Assembly (NCBI GenBank): GCA_000403295.2
Contig: KE159605.1
Location: 1,211,409-1,275,408, forward strand
Length of the DNA stretch: 64,000 nucleotides
DNA from: Lachnospiraceae bacterium M18-1
GTDB lineage: Bacteria; Bacillota; Clostridia; Lachnospirales; Lachnospiraceae
Reading direction: 5' to 3'
Shown piece by piece: positions 40,694-49,234 of this stretch; position 1 is the first letter of the stretch, and the number at the start of each line of letters is the position of its first letter. The notes under the pieces are model-generated. The model was given only the letters and a program-made list of their open reading frames with translations. It had not been told where the DNA came from and searched no databases. The position numbers and the translations under genes are program-made.

Positions 40694-40762
40694 ATTATAA
40701 CAGAATATCCCTCTCTGATTCTTAACAGAAACTAATCAATTCTTAACAATTCTTAATGCCTA
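40694..40762 (-). promoter_or_regulatory. TTAAG-box promoter, copy d
   Basis: Minus strand: TTAAGAATTG, TTAAGAATTGA, TTAGTTTCTG, TTAAGAATCAG at 10-11-base steps, then -10 TATAAT at 40694-40699. It reads into the acetyltransferase gene. The leader 40497-40693 holds no gene of note. Confidence 0.75.
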
Positions 40763-40800
40763 TGTAATCTTGTGCAGACTATTCTTCTTATTCTCTCCCG

Positions 40801-41496
40801 CTAATGTTCTTGCTTCCCGTCCATAGTACATTTTACGATCATCCTAATATTTGCTGAGGAACTGCATGTAGATAATATCATTTGTTTCTCCTTTTCCTTG
40901 TTATCCATCTCATATACACCATCCCTTTCTGTTACACCGCGACATTCTATGACTTCATATGTTAAAGTTTTTTCCGGCAGATAAATAAGCACCCTTCCCT
41001 GCTCTTTCCGAAAACCAGCATCCTGAAACTTCTTCAGATTGCTAAACATACTCCCATCTTTCATATTATGGCCATACAAAATCACCTTGCTGTCCATAAA
41101 GTCTGCCCGGTTCCGGTAATCCAAAAAAATACTGCCTGCCTTATTCGCCTTCCCATCAAAGGTATAATGAAGATAATGCTCATTATCCTTTCCCTGCACC
41201 ACCGGGTAATCCACATTGATCCCCGGAATCTGAATCCATGCCACGATATCCCCATTGATCGCCCGAAGCCCATCAAAATCAATCTCCGGCAGATTTTCTT
41301 CCGGGTCTTCCTGGTTTTTTGACTTCCCTTTGGAATCTCTTCCTACATCCGGCTTCTCTATGATAAATTTTTGAAGTTTCTGGTACCCGGCAGATGCCTC
41401 GTGATAATCCTCCCATACCTGAAATAAATATCCGCCTGCTGCCAAAAAAATGACTCCCAATATCACTAACAATACATACTCTTTTTTTCTGCTCAA
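40801..41496 (-). CDS. srtB: Class B sortase
   Basis: About 231 residues from a TTG start at 41496, chosen because AGGAG lies seven bases before it and the next residues (SRKKEYVLLVILGVIFLAAG) give a normal N-terminal anchor; the open frame continues to 41586. The catalytic His is in VILYGHNMKDGSMF, the Cys in ILSTCSSSA and the Arg in NIRMIVKC. It lies just downstream of the giant pilin gene, separated by a terminator, and probably anchors that protein by its C-terminal PKTGD motif. Confidence 0.9.
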   Translation of the reverse strand: MSRKKEYVLLVILGVIFLAAGGYLFQVWEDYHEASAGYQKLQKFIIEKPDVGRDSKGKSKNQEDPEENLPEIDFDGLRAINGDIVAWIQIPGINVDYPVVQGKDNEHYLHYTFDGKANKAGSIFLDYRNRADFMDSKVILYGHNMKDGSMFSNLKKFQDAGFRKEQGRVLIYLPEKTLTYEVIECRGVTERDGVYEMDNKEKEKQMILSTCSSSANIRMIVKCTMDGKQEH

Positions 41497-41557
41497 AACA
41501 CATCTCCTCCTGTCTGCTCGAATCTGCTGCCAGCCATTTTTCTTACACTGGCGCAAC

Positions 41558-41602
41558 GAAAAAAAGCCGCCATACCAACATTTCATTGTCAGTACGGCAG
41601 CT
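41558..41602 (-). terminator. Terminator between the pilin and sortase genes
   Basis: Minus strand GCTGCCGTAC pairs with GGTATGGCGGC and is followed by seven T. The sortase gene starts 60 bases after it and no promoter is evident, so its expression would depend on read-through. Confidence 0.78.
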
Positions 41603-41641
41603 TTCTACCTTTTTGCTACTTTTTTCCGGTTCATCCTGCTT

Positions 41642-44600
41642 TTAAAACTTTTTCCTGCGGATACGGATAATCACAGCAACAATTCCTGCAAGTGCCACCA
41701 CGAAGACAGCAATCGGAATCCAAAGATTTGTCGTATCCCCCGTTTTCGGAGCATCCGGTGTATCCGCAGGCTTTTCCGGCTCTGTCGGTACTTCCGTCAG
41801 CTTTACGGTCTGACTTTCTGCTTCTATATCTTCATGATTGGTCAGCTCTATCTCTTTTTCCTTGTCCTCTTCTTTCACCGTAACAAAAAGCTTTTCAAAG
41901 ACAACCACATCGTGCCTCTTAAGCGCCTCTGCATCAAAGGTAAAGGTGACATCGGCGGTTCCTTCCGATTTTTCCGGTTTAAAAGTCGTTTCCGCGGTTA
42001 CAGGCTTCCCATCTATCAGTACTTCTTTTCCGGTCTCTTTATCCATCAGGGTTCCGACAAGCCGATAGGATTCCCCGGCAATCAGGCCCTTATAAGCAAC
42101 CGTATCTATGATCTGTGTCTCCTTCTCTGCAAATGCCTCCTGATCCCCGTCTTTCCCGTCTTTTGCAGTTGTGCCAATCTCCGGGAAATAGATGCTCTGT
42201 GGAGCCGACTTAATATCCGCATGAACCGCAATCTCCTTCTCCTGATAGGAAACGGATTCAAATGCAACGATTGTTTTTCCCCTTAAAGCGCTGGCATCAA
42301 AGGTAAAGGATAATTCCACGCTTCCTTCCTCTTCCTCCGGCGTAAATGTAAGCTCGGAAGTCACCGGCTTTTTATCTACTAACAGCGGCTCCCCGCTCTC
42401 CTTATCCATCAGGGTTCCGGTCAGCTTATATTCCTTCCCCGGAACCAGATGATAGGAAACCGTATCTGTAATCGTCAGTTCTTCTTTTGGCAGCGCCATC
42501 TGGCTTCCGGTCTCCGGGCAGATCGCTTTCGTGCCAATCTCCGGGAAGAACATCTGCTGGTCCTTAAATTCCGGATCGGCATGCATCCCCACCTCTTTTT
42601 CTTCCTGGGTAATGGATTCATAGATCACCGTATTTTTGCCCTTCAGGGAGCTTCCATCAAAGGTAAACACCACATCCACCGTACCCTCGCTCTCCTTCGG
42701 CGTAAATGTGGTCTGGGCGGTAATCGGCTCCTCCCCGTCTAAAAGCGGTTCCTCGGTTGCCACATCCATCAGCTTTCCGGTTGCCACATACTCCAGATCC
42801 GGCACCAGGCCCTTAAAGAAAATCGTATCCGTCAGCTTGACTTTCTCATCCGCACTGGAAATATTTTCTTCCGTATCCGAATCCTTTGCCTTTGTGCCGA
42901 TCTCCGGGAAAGAAATCTGCTGGTCTGTATCCTTTAAATCTGCATGGACCGCCAGCTTCTGCCCGTCCTGCTGAAGCTCCTCAAAGATGACCGTCGTTTT
43001 CCCCTCTAAAGAAGTTGCATCAAAGGTAAATGCGACCTCTACCTTTCCGGAAGATTTCTTTGCGGTAAATTCCGTCTCAGCGGTTACTGGTTTTTCATCA
43101 ATTAGGACAGCCTCCCCAGTCTCTGCATCCATGAGCGTACCGATTACTTTGTATTTCTGCCCTTTCTTCAGCCCAGAATATTCCACCGTATCAATCAGTG
43201 TCACTTCCTTTTCCGGCTTGCTCATGTGGGTGCCGGTCTCCTGATCTAACGCAGTGGTTCCGATCTCAATCTGATCGTCTGTAAGCGTCCCTAAATCTAC
43301 CGTAACGGAATCTTTATAGATGGTCACCTCGAACTTCAAAAGATCCATACTATCATTTGCCTTGCAACGCTGTTCTTCCACCGTATAAGTATCATAGATC
43401 AGCGCGCCTTTGGAATCGTCCGGTTTGGAAGTTCCAAACCATACTCCGTCCTCCGAAGTCTTCCCCTGATTGGTGTTATGGGTATGCTTATTCCATTTTG
43501 CAGCTGTACTGGCATAACCGTTCTTATCTGTTACAATCGTATGGCTTTCCCCGGTGGTTACAGAGGTAATGGAAAACGGAATATCAGAAAGCCGTTTCTG
43601 CTCCCCGTCTGACACTTTTACCAGTTCCAGATCCCCGCGGATGACCTGGTTTAAGATTGCCTTGTCCTCCGAAGTCAGATCCACAATCTCACCGTCTTTT
43701 ACGATGTCAAATTCCGTAGAAAGCTTCCCCTCATTCAGATAGCCTTCCGGCGCCTTCGTCTCGTCCACGCGGTAATGCCCGAAGGGAAGTGCATCCTTCT
43801 TTGTGAAAGCGGTTCCCTTGCCGTCTGTTGCCAGGCTCATTACAACCTGATTTTTCGTATAGGTCTTCCCCTCCACAATCACCGGATGGTCATTTAAGGA
43901 AGTGATAGTAAATACTGCGCCCTCTAAGGACGCGCTGCCCTGTGGCTCTGCCTTCTTCGTTTCCAGATCGCGCTTCTGTACTTTTACTCCTCCACGGTAA
44001 ATCTGCTCCTCCACGGAGGACGCATTATAACAGGATACCGTTTCCTTTCCGCCGCCAGCGGTAATCTTCTGTACAAATACCGTATCATTGGCAAAATATC
44101 CGGCCGGAGCTTTCGTCTCCTGTACCGTTACCGTTCCAAGGGGAAGACAAGGCGTTTTCCCGTCTGCCTGAGTATAAAATGCATCCCCGGATACGAAATA
44201 ACTCTTGGAAAAATGCGCTTTCCCTTCCGCATCTGTCTTAAAAATCCAAGTCCGCGCCGGTTTCGCACCGCCTGCAGCCGGATCCGTATCAGACTGCTCC
44301 GTATAAAACTTCACCGTAAACTGCGCTTCTGCCAAGGAAGCGCATCCCTGTGGCTCCGCTTTTTTCATCTCCTTGTCCAGCTTCTGAAGGAGCAGATCCA
44401 TCGGCTGATTCTGCGGAACTTCCGTTACCGCAAGCGCGGTTGTCTTTTCCGGCTCCACGGTGACATTGTGTGCGGTCACATCTACGATATAGCCCTTTGA
44501 TGCAGTCAGCTCTTTCACGCTATAGCTTCCCGCTTCCAGCTCCCCGGATTTTGCGTAACCGTTCTGATCTGTCGTTAATTTTGCCACCTGCTTTTCTCCC

Positions 44601-45277
44601 TTATAAATGCCATATTCCGCACCTTTTAGGGAGTAATTACCGTTCCCATCGGAAACCGCTGCATTGGCAGAGGATTTACGAAGTTCAATATAACCGTAAG
44701 GAACCTGATACCAGCTCCCTACCAATGTCTGGCTGCCTCTTCCCGGAATGATGAAGGCCCGGAAGGTCTCCGGAGGCGCTGGAAGATCTTTGATGGCATT
44801 TGCCACTTCCACCGCCTTGTCAATATAGCTCTGTGGCGCACCGTAAAAAGCGCCGGTAGAAGCGGAATAATCCGCATAAATATAAGCGACCACCAGATGC
44901 CCGATCACATAGGAATTATCATCCGACCAGCCGCTTAAATACTGATTTTTGATATGCTTATCATACCCGTACCCACCGTTCAAGTAATACAGCGCCTTCC
45001 TAAGAGGCGAGCTATTCCCCAGCAGGTTATAGGAATAGGTTCCAGAGGGCGGTGTGGATTCCTTCGGCTCCACACAATAGGCCGTATTGCTCCCGTCAAA
45101 GGTCATACGGGATGTGGAATAGCTTCCATACGGGATATGGGCTCCCGCATGATAATTAATGGTGCCGTCTGCCGCATAAACCGGCATACTATTAGAAAGT
45201 AATGCGCTTGCCACTACAAGGACTACCAGCAAAAAAGCGGACAGCCTGTGCAAAAACTGCTTTGCGTTTTTTATCAT
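41642..45277 (-). CDS. Giant cell-wall-anchored adhesin/pilin (thioester domain, SpaA repeats, four VaFE/T-Q ester repeats)
   Basis: About 1211 residues from the ATG at 45277 (AAGGGAGG six bases upstream). Order: signal peptide (1-33, cleavage near VYAADG); thioester-like domain with the reactive-Cys motif NTAYCVEPKE (about 55-190); three to four SpaA/Cna-B-like domains (to about 600), each with a TxxNGYA or DGKG strand and an ETKAPxGY end; four VaFE repeats of about 120 residues (about 680-1160), each with a GTLMDxETGE and a FPEIGT end, which form intramolecular Thr-Gln ester bonds; then the sorting signal APKTGDTTNLWIPI, a membrane helix and RIRRKKF. It probably mediates cell contact for conjugation or host adhesion. 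The adjacent class B sortase is the likely anchoring enzyme. Confidence 0.92.
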   Translation of the reverse strand: MIKNAKQFLHRLSAFLLVVLVVASALLSNSMPVYAADGTINYHAGAHIPYGSYSTSRMTFDGSNTAYCVEPKESTPPSGTYSYNLLGNSSPLRKALYYLNGGYGYDKHIKNQYLSGWSDDNSYVIGHLVVAYIYADYSASTGAFYGAPQSYIDKAVEVANAIKDLPAPPETFRAFIIPGRGSQTLVGSWYQVPYGYIELRKSSANAAVSDGNGNYSLKGAEYGIYKGEKQVAKLTTDQNGYAKSGELEAGSYSVKELTASKGYIVDVTAHNVTVEPEKTTALAVTEVPQNQPMDLLLQKLDKEMKKAEPQGCASLAEAQFTVKFYTEQSDTDPAAGGAKPARTWIFKTDAEGKAHFSKSYFVSGDAFYTQADGKTPCLPLGTVTVQETKAPAGYFANDTVFVQKITAGGGKETVSCYNASSVEEQIYRGGVKVQKRDLETKKAEPQGSASLEGAVFTITSLNDHPVIVEGKTYTKNQVVMSLATDGKGTAFTKKDALPFGHYRVDETKAPEGYLNEGKLSTEFDIVKDGEIVDLTSEDKAILNQVIRGDLELVKVSDGEQKRLSDIPFSITSVTTGESHTIVTDKNGYASTAAKWNKHTHNTNQGKTSEDGVWFGTSKPDDSKGALIYDTYTVEEQRCKANDSMDLLKFEVTIYKDSVTVDLGTLTDDQIEIGTTALDQETGTHMSKPEKEVTLIDTVEYSGLKKGQKYKVIGTLMDAETGEAVLIDEKPVTAETEFTAKKSSGKVEVAFTFDATSLEGKTTVIFEELQQDGQKLAVHADLKDTDQQISFPEIGTKAKDSDTEENISSADEKVKLTDTIFFKGLVPDLEYVATGKLMDVATEEPLLDGEEPITAQTTFTPKESEGTVDVVFTFDGSSLKGKNTVIYESITQEEKEVGMHADPEFKDQQMFFPEIGTKAICPETGSQMALPKEELTITDTVSYHLVPGKEYKLTGTLMDKESGEPLLVDKKPVTSELTFTPEEEEGSVELSFTFDASALRGKTIVAFESVSYQEKEIAVHADIKSAPQSIYFPEIGTTAKDGKDGDQEAFAEKETQIIDTVAYKGLIAGESYRLVGTLMDKETGKEVLIDGKPVTAETTFKPEKSEGTADVTFTFDAEALKRHDVVVFEKLFVTVKEEDKEKEIELTNHEDIEAESQTVKLTEVPTEPEKPADTPDAPKTGDTTNLWIPIAVFVVALAGIVAVIIRIRRKKF

Positions 45278-45401
45278 AAATTTCCTCCCTTGAAATTTCA
45301 TTTTGTCATCGTATTACAAAAAACAAATACAAAAACCGGTGGGCTGCGTGTCCCCATACTTCCTCTCCTCCTTTCTTTTTGCCGTATACATAGAAACGCG
45401 T

Positions 45402-45459
45402 ATCAGGGCATAAAAAAACGGAACTGTATCAAACAGCCCCGCTTTTCTATGCCCTGATG
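45402..45459 (-). terminator. Nested leader hairpin/terminator before the pilin gene
   Basis: Minus strand: an inner stem CGGGGCTGT/ACAGTTCCG (with two G-U pairs) is followed by seven T, while an outer 11-bp stem (ATCAGGGCATA with TATGCCCTGAT) encloses it and takes up the T-run's end. The two forms look like alternative folds. Confidence 0.65.
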
Positions 45460-45514
45460 GATGTTGGAAATGAAAGAACTGCCGCCGGCGGCTCTTCCCG
45501 CACATGACGGCATG

Positions 45515-45546
45515 AAAAAAGCCCTGAAACATACCTGCTCCAGAGC
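45515..45546 (-). terminator. Second leader terminator before the pilin gene
   Basis: Minus strand GCTCTG folds on CAGGGC (one G-U pair) and is followed by six T. It lies 47 bases past the end of the antitoxin remnant and would shield the pilin gene from read-through. A GCCGCCGGCGGC palindrome follows at 45481-45492. Confidence 0.6.
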
Positions 45547-45592
45547 CTTTATTTACCTCTATTCTCTTTTATTTATAACCGTATTCGGCAAC

Positions 45593-45896
45593 CTATTTTT
45601 CAGACAGCTCCAGCGGAACGATTGTAAGCGTTTTTCCCATGGATACCAGCAATTTTAAAATTGTTGATAACTGGGGATCCGTTTTTCCGCTTTCCATCCT
45701 TGCAATCACAGACTGCTTAACTCCTGTCATATCCTCCAATTCCCTTTGCGATATATGCTTTTCCTTTCTGGTCCTTATTCTCTCCTACCAACTTAATCAT
45801 CAAATCATTTGCGTTAATTTCTTCCGCCGAATAATGTTTCTTTCTGTATTCGCTCCAGCTTTCCCCTACTGGGGAAATTTTCTTTACATTATCCAT
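45593..45896 (-). pseudogene. HigA-type XRE antitoxin, frameshifted
   Basis: The ATG at 45896 opens the frame KKISPVGESWSEYRKKHYSA and ends DLMIKLVGE; the frame then breaks. In the next frame the expected helix-turn-helix follows (IRTRKEKHISQRELEDMTGV, then KQSVIARMESGKTDPQLSTI) and ends LVSMGKTLTIVPLELSEK before a stop at 45593. A single lost base after GAG AAT explains the break. The complete gene would encode about 100 residues, the size of antitoxins in HigBA/RelE-type pairs. Confidence 0.82.
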
Positions 45897-45975
45897 CTTC
45901 CCTGCTCCTTTTCTTGAAATCTTCCATAAACCTTTTCAATCTTTCTCTTTGATGTCTTCTGCGTTCTGACAAATC
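45884..45975 (-). pseudogene. C-terminal remnant of a HigB/RelE-like toxin
   Basis: Overlapping the antitoxin start, the frame QKTSKRKIEKVYGRFQEKE ends in a stop at 45884; such a basic tail is typical for HigB-type toxins encoded just upstream of their antitoxin. The upstream sequence turns into IS200-like hairpins at about 45976, so the rest of the toxin gene is gone. I do not find its 5' part beyond the IS. Confidence 0.5.
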
Positions 45976-46668
45976 ACGGCCATCGGCTCAACCACCAGCT
46001 CTGCTGGTGGCCTGGATAAGCCCCTCCGGGGCCTGTTGTGTCTCCGCCTAAAGGCGGTCTGACAAACCCTGTTCATTATGTTACTGGTGGCCGCTTAAAA
46101 GCGGCTCTGTTGTACTTACTTTGAGGGTTCTCCTTCCAGTCGATCCCTCTCATACTGTTCTTTGATATACTTTGTTATCGTTTCTTCATTTACATTACCG
46201 ACTGTCTCGCAATAATACCCTCTTGCCCAGAAGTGACGGTTATACCGGTCTCTATACTCCGGATGTCTGTCGAAAAGCATAAGGCTACTCTTCCCCTTAA
46301 TCCTACCCACTACCTTCGACACGCTCTCCTTGGGCGGAATCGACACGTACATATGCACATGATCCGGCAGCGTTGCTGCCTTGATAATTGTGACTCCTTC
46401 CATCTTGCATACCTTGCTAATGGCTTCGCCTACCTCTTTTCTCAAATCCCCAAACATCACTTTCCTACGATATTTCGGGATAAATACTATGTGATACGTG
46501 CAATTATAGCGACTATGTGATAAACTTTGAGTGTCCATGAATATACCTCCGTTGTGTTTTGTGCGGTTTGCCAGACCTGCACCTATTATACAACGGGGGA
46601 TATTCTGGTACTCTGTTTATCGCCACTTGCGTCTGCTAGTCTCCCCAGCTCTGCTGGGGGATTTAGAA
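45976..46668 (-). mobile_element. IS200/IS605-family insertion sequence
   Basis: The tnpA gene is flanked by subterminal hairpins: CCACCAGCtctGCTGGTGG at 45993-46011, several more short stems to 46115, and CCCCAGCtctGCTGGGG at 46642-46660. Such unpaired-DNA hairpins are the ends recognised by TnpA in this family, which has no terminal inverted repeats. The exact ends are not certain. It lies between the primase-like gene and the broken toxin-antitoxin pair. No TnpB gene is present. Confidence 0.8.
46116..46538 (-). CDS. tnpA: IS200/IS605 transposase TnpA (Y1 HUH)
   Basis: 140 residues, full length for the family. The HUH motif is PDHVHMYVSIPP; the catalytic Tyr lies in the segment GNVNEETITKYIKEQYERD. 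The start NCTYHIVFIPKYRRKVMF is typical. It cuts and joins single-stranded DNA at the lagging strand. It appears intact, so the element may still move. Confidence 0.95.
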   Translation of the reverse strand: MDTQSLSHSRYNCTYHIVFIPKYRRKVMFGDLRKEVGEAISKVCKMEGVTIIKAATLPDHVHMYVSIPPKESVSKVVGRIKGKSSLMLFDRHPEYRDRYNRHFWARGYYCETVGNVNEETITKYIKEQYERDRLEGEPSK

Positions 46669-46693
46669 TGTTTCATTAAATACATTGTACCAA

Positions 46694-47938
46694 CTAAGCG
46701 GCAGCTTTTTCATAGAAATCTTCCGGTTTCCGAAGCTCCCAGTCATCAATCCCTTTATACTGCCCCTGCCACATGCCTTCTCCATCGGTATCCCACGCCG
46801 CGCGGCTGCAGCTTAAGGAAAGTTCCTCACAAATCTCATAAAGTTTAAGACACCCTTTGCGGATCTGCTCCCGCTTTTCCTTCTTTTTCGGGCATTCCAG
46901 GCCATATGCATTACAGGTCCTGCATTCCGGGCCATAATCCTCGTGGCAGTCAAGGCGCATCAGCTTGTCCATATCATTTGCTTCTACCACTTCCTGAAGC
47001 CCCTGCTCCTTTAACTGAACGAGCATCTGCTTAAGCTCCTTGTGGTTCATCACTCCCGGATTCCCAATGTAAGTTTCCCCTGTCCGCTGGTGGGTGATCT
47101 CCGCCTTCAGTATTCCTTCCGTTACGAACACCCTCCGCACATCCGGATCTCCGGAAAGACTGACGGGGCTTCCCGGTGAACACCCCTTATTCAGCTTTGC
47201 GCTGCTAAGCCAGATATACTTCCGCTTCTGATAAGGGACGTCAAGCCGGATCTGAAACGCTGCCAAACGGGCGTCAAAAGACCAAACCGGACAGAGATAA
47301 CCGCTGTTCTTTTTATAAAAGGCAATCTCCCAGTCACCATTCCGGTTGACGAAGAATCCAGGCACACCTTTTAAGTTGTAGCCGGATTTTATGAGCCTCC
47401 TTGCAATCGACACGGAATCCTCCGCACAGGTACTTCGATACCCCAGCTGCTCCATTCGGGAAATCTCATCCTCCGTCAGGCCGCGCCTCCTAAGATCTTC
47501 CTTATGGCGGTAAGATAATTTTAACAGCTTCAGCATCTCCCGGTAGACCGCATCCCTCTTTTCATAGTCCGCTGTCTCTGCCAGCTGCTCCTTACACCGC
47601 TTTTCTCTTAACAGCACCCGTTTTTCGCGCATCTTACATTCCTGTATCCCCATCGGCAGTTCTTCCTGTATCTTCCAATAAGCCCGCTGGTAACGGTTCT
47701 CCCCATAGATTCCATGAAGCTCCGCATACAATGTCAGCATATTGCCGCCTGCTCCGCAATGGAAGCAATGGTAGACATTGACCAGTTCACCGTTCTTAAT
47801 CACAATAAAATTACATTTCCCTCTCTCATCCCCGCAGAAAGGGCAGACCACATTGTAGGAATCCTCATTACCGCCGGGCAGTCTCTGCACTCCTAACAGT
47901 GCGCCCACCTCCGTAATGGTAAATGGTTTTGCTTTCAT
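46694..47938 (-). CDS. CHC2 zinc-finger, DnaG-primase-like protein
   Basis: About 414 residues from the ATG at 47938 (TAGGAG seven bases upstream). The N-terminal zinc finger reads VVCPFCGDERGKCNF, then VYHCFHCGAGGNMLTLY, the CHC2-type pattern. The middle (RKYIWLSSAKLNKG, RRVFVTEGILKAEI) resembles a Toprim-like or DUF3854-like region. A later CRTCNAYGLECPKK may bind another metal. It probably primes replication or complementary-strand synthesis of the element. It follows ERF after an intrinsic terminator. Confidence 0.85.
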   Translation of the reverse strand: MKAKPFTITEVGALLGVQRLPGGNEDSYNVVCPFCGDERGKCNFIVIKNGELVNVYHCFHCGAGGNMLTLYAELHGIYGENRYQRAYWKIQEELPMGIQECKMREKRVLLREKRCKEQLAETADYEKRDAVYREMLKLLKLSYRHKEDLRRRGLTEDEISRMEQLGYRSTCAEDSVSIARRLIKSGYNLKGVPGFFVNRNGDWEIAFYKKNSGYLCPVWSFDARLAAFQIRLDVPYQKRKYIWLSSAKLNKGCSPGSPVSLSGDPDVRRVFVTEGILKAEITHQRTGETYIGNPGVMNHKELKQMLVQLKEQGLQEVVEANDMDKLMRLDCHEDYGPECRTCNAYGLECPKKKEKREQIRKGCLKLYEICEELSLSCSRAAWDTDGEGMWQGQYKGIDDWELRKPEDFYEKAAA

Positions 47939-47993
47939 CTTCTCACTCCTAACCGCAGAACCTGCCGTCAACACACCCTTTTTCGTATACTGA

Positions 47994-48024
47994 CAAAAAA
48001 CATGGCCCCATAATAGGACCATGT
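47994..48024 (-). terminator. Intrinsic terminator between ERF and the primase-like gene
   Basis: Minus strand ACATGG pairs with CCATGT over a 13-base loop, followed by seven T. It starts inside the ERF gap and lies 56 bases before the primase start, with no promoter after it. Confidence 0.75.
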
Positions 48025-48035
48025 CTGTTCATTCT

Positions 48036-49202
48036 TTATGCTGCCTGCTGCATGATCACCAGATCCTGATTTTCTAAAAGAAGCTTTGCAGCCTCGACCA
48101 TGCCTTTATCCGGCCCCTTATAGCGGTTTGCAATCCACTTCACAGCTTCCAGACCTTTTATTCCGGAAACCATCATCTCTCCCAGGGTTGTCCCGTTATA
48201 GAGTCCAAAGGTGCAGACAAAGTTTTTTGCCGCTTCCAGCCCGGAATCTGCATCTTCTGTCTGTTCTTCCATCTCCTGCTCCAGTGCATCCAGGAAACTA
48301 CTTTCATCAAACGGGATTTTTTCTCCATCTGCTGCATGAAAGCCGTCCCCTGTTTCCTCCGGCTGTTTTGCCGCTTCCGTCCGCTGGCTGTCCGCTTTCT
48401 CTATTTTCTCTTGCGGTTCTTCCGGCTTCTCATTCTTTACAGGAATTTTGGATTCCTTCGCTTCCGATATGGATTTCTCTCCGCTCATGCCGCCTTTTTC
48501 CGGTTCCTTTCCCCCGTTCCTAAGATGATCCGGTTTCGCTGATTTTCCACCATCTTCCGGCTCCATCGTTTCCTTTGGCTCCGGGCAGGCATTCCCGGAA
48601 ATCCTGTTTTTCCCGGATTTTGCTTCCATCTCTTTTCTGTCTTTCTTTTCCGAAACAGAATTTTCAGATTTCGTTCCCTTCCCCTCCTGGTTCTGGGAAG
48701 AAGGATTCCTTTCTGCACCTGCTTCCGCCTCTTCCGTGCCGTACTCCATACCGTCCGGATCTTCCTGCACGCTCCCAAGCTGGCGCATACAGAATTTATT
48801 CCGGAAATAATATTTCAGTCCATAAGTCAGAGCCGTGCCATGGGCTTTATCCGGAATTTCATTGGTTCCTATGATATGGATCACTGCCCTGTTCACTTCT
48901 TTTGGATTGTCAATATTCGTCCAGCAAAGCTCCAGGTCTGACTCATATCTCCAGTAGTTATCCTTATCCAGCGTCAGATATTCCGGATTCCCGTTGGTGT
49001 CAAACTGTGTCGGCTTCTCCCCTACGATATCAAAATTGACCCCGTATTTATTGAGCGCCGGCGTCAGGGATTCATAGATATCATCCAGTGTAGCGAAATC
49101 ATAGTCTGACTCCTCATTATGATACTTTTTCAAAAGTACCGGCATCTTCTTTCTGATCTTTGCAAGCTTCTGTTCCAGATTCATATACTGATATTTTCCC
49201 AT
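48036..49202 (-). CDS. erf: ERF-family single-strand annealing protein
   Basis: 388 residues, GGAGG nine bases before the ATG. Residues 1-150 show the ERF pattern (EQKLAKIRKKMPVLLKKYHN, ESLTPALNKYGV, HGTALTYGLKYYFRNKF). A long low-complexity linker of Lys, Glu, Ser and Gly follows (about 160-300), then a C-terminal domain (NFVCTFGLYNGTTLGEMMVS) of about 70 residues. ERF proteins anneal complementary strands in phage and plasmid recombination. It lies in one operon with the primase-like gene. Confidence 0.87.
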   Translation of the reverse strand: MGKYQYMNLEQKLAKIRKKMPVLLKKYHNEESDYDFATLDDIYESLTPALNKYGVNFDIVGEKPTQFDTNGNPEYLTLDKDNYWRYESDLELCWTNIDNPKEVNRAVIHIIGTNEIPDKAHGTALTYGLKYYFRNKFCMRQLGSVQEDPDGMEYGTEEAEAGAERNPSSQNQEGKGTKSENSVSEKKDRKEMEAKSGKNRISGNACPEPKETMEPEDGGKSAKPDHLRNGGKEPEKGGMSGEKSISEAKESKIPVKNEKPEEPQEKIEKADSQRTEAAKQPEETGDGFHAADGEKIPFDESSFLDALEQEMEEQTEDADSGLEAAKNFVCTFGLYNGTTLGEMMVSGIKGLEAVKWIANRYKGPDKGMVEAAKLLLENQDLVIMQQAA

Positions 49203-49234
49203 TGATTCGTTTCCTCCTGTCTTATCTGTTTTTT

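Noticed and set aside
41642..45277. Plus-strand frames inside the pilin gene
   Set aside because: They are antisense shadows of the repeats without ribosome-binding sites or coherent protein features.
45976..46668. A TnpB/IscB-type nuclease with a guide RNA in the insertion sequence
   Set aside because: The element holds only tnpA; no TnpB frame is present on either strand.
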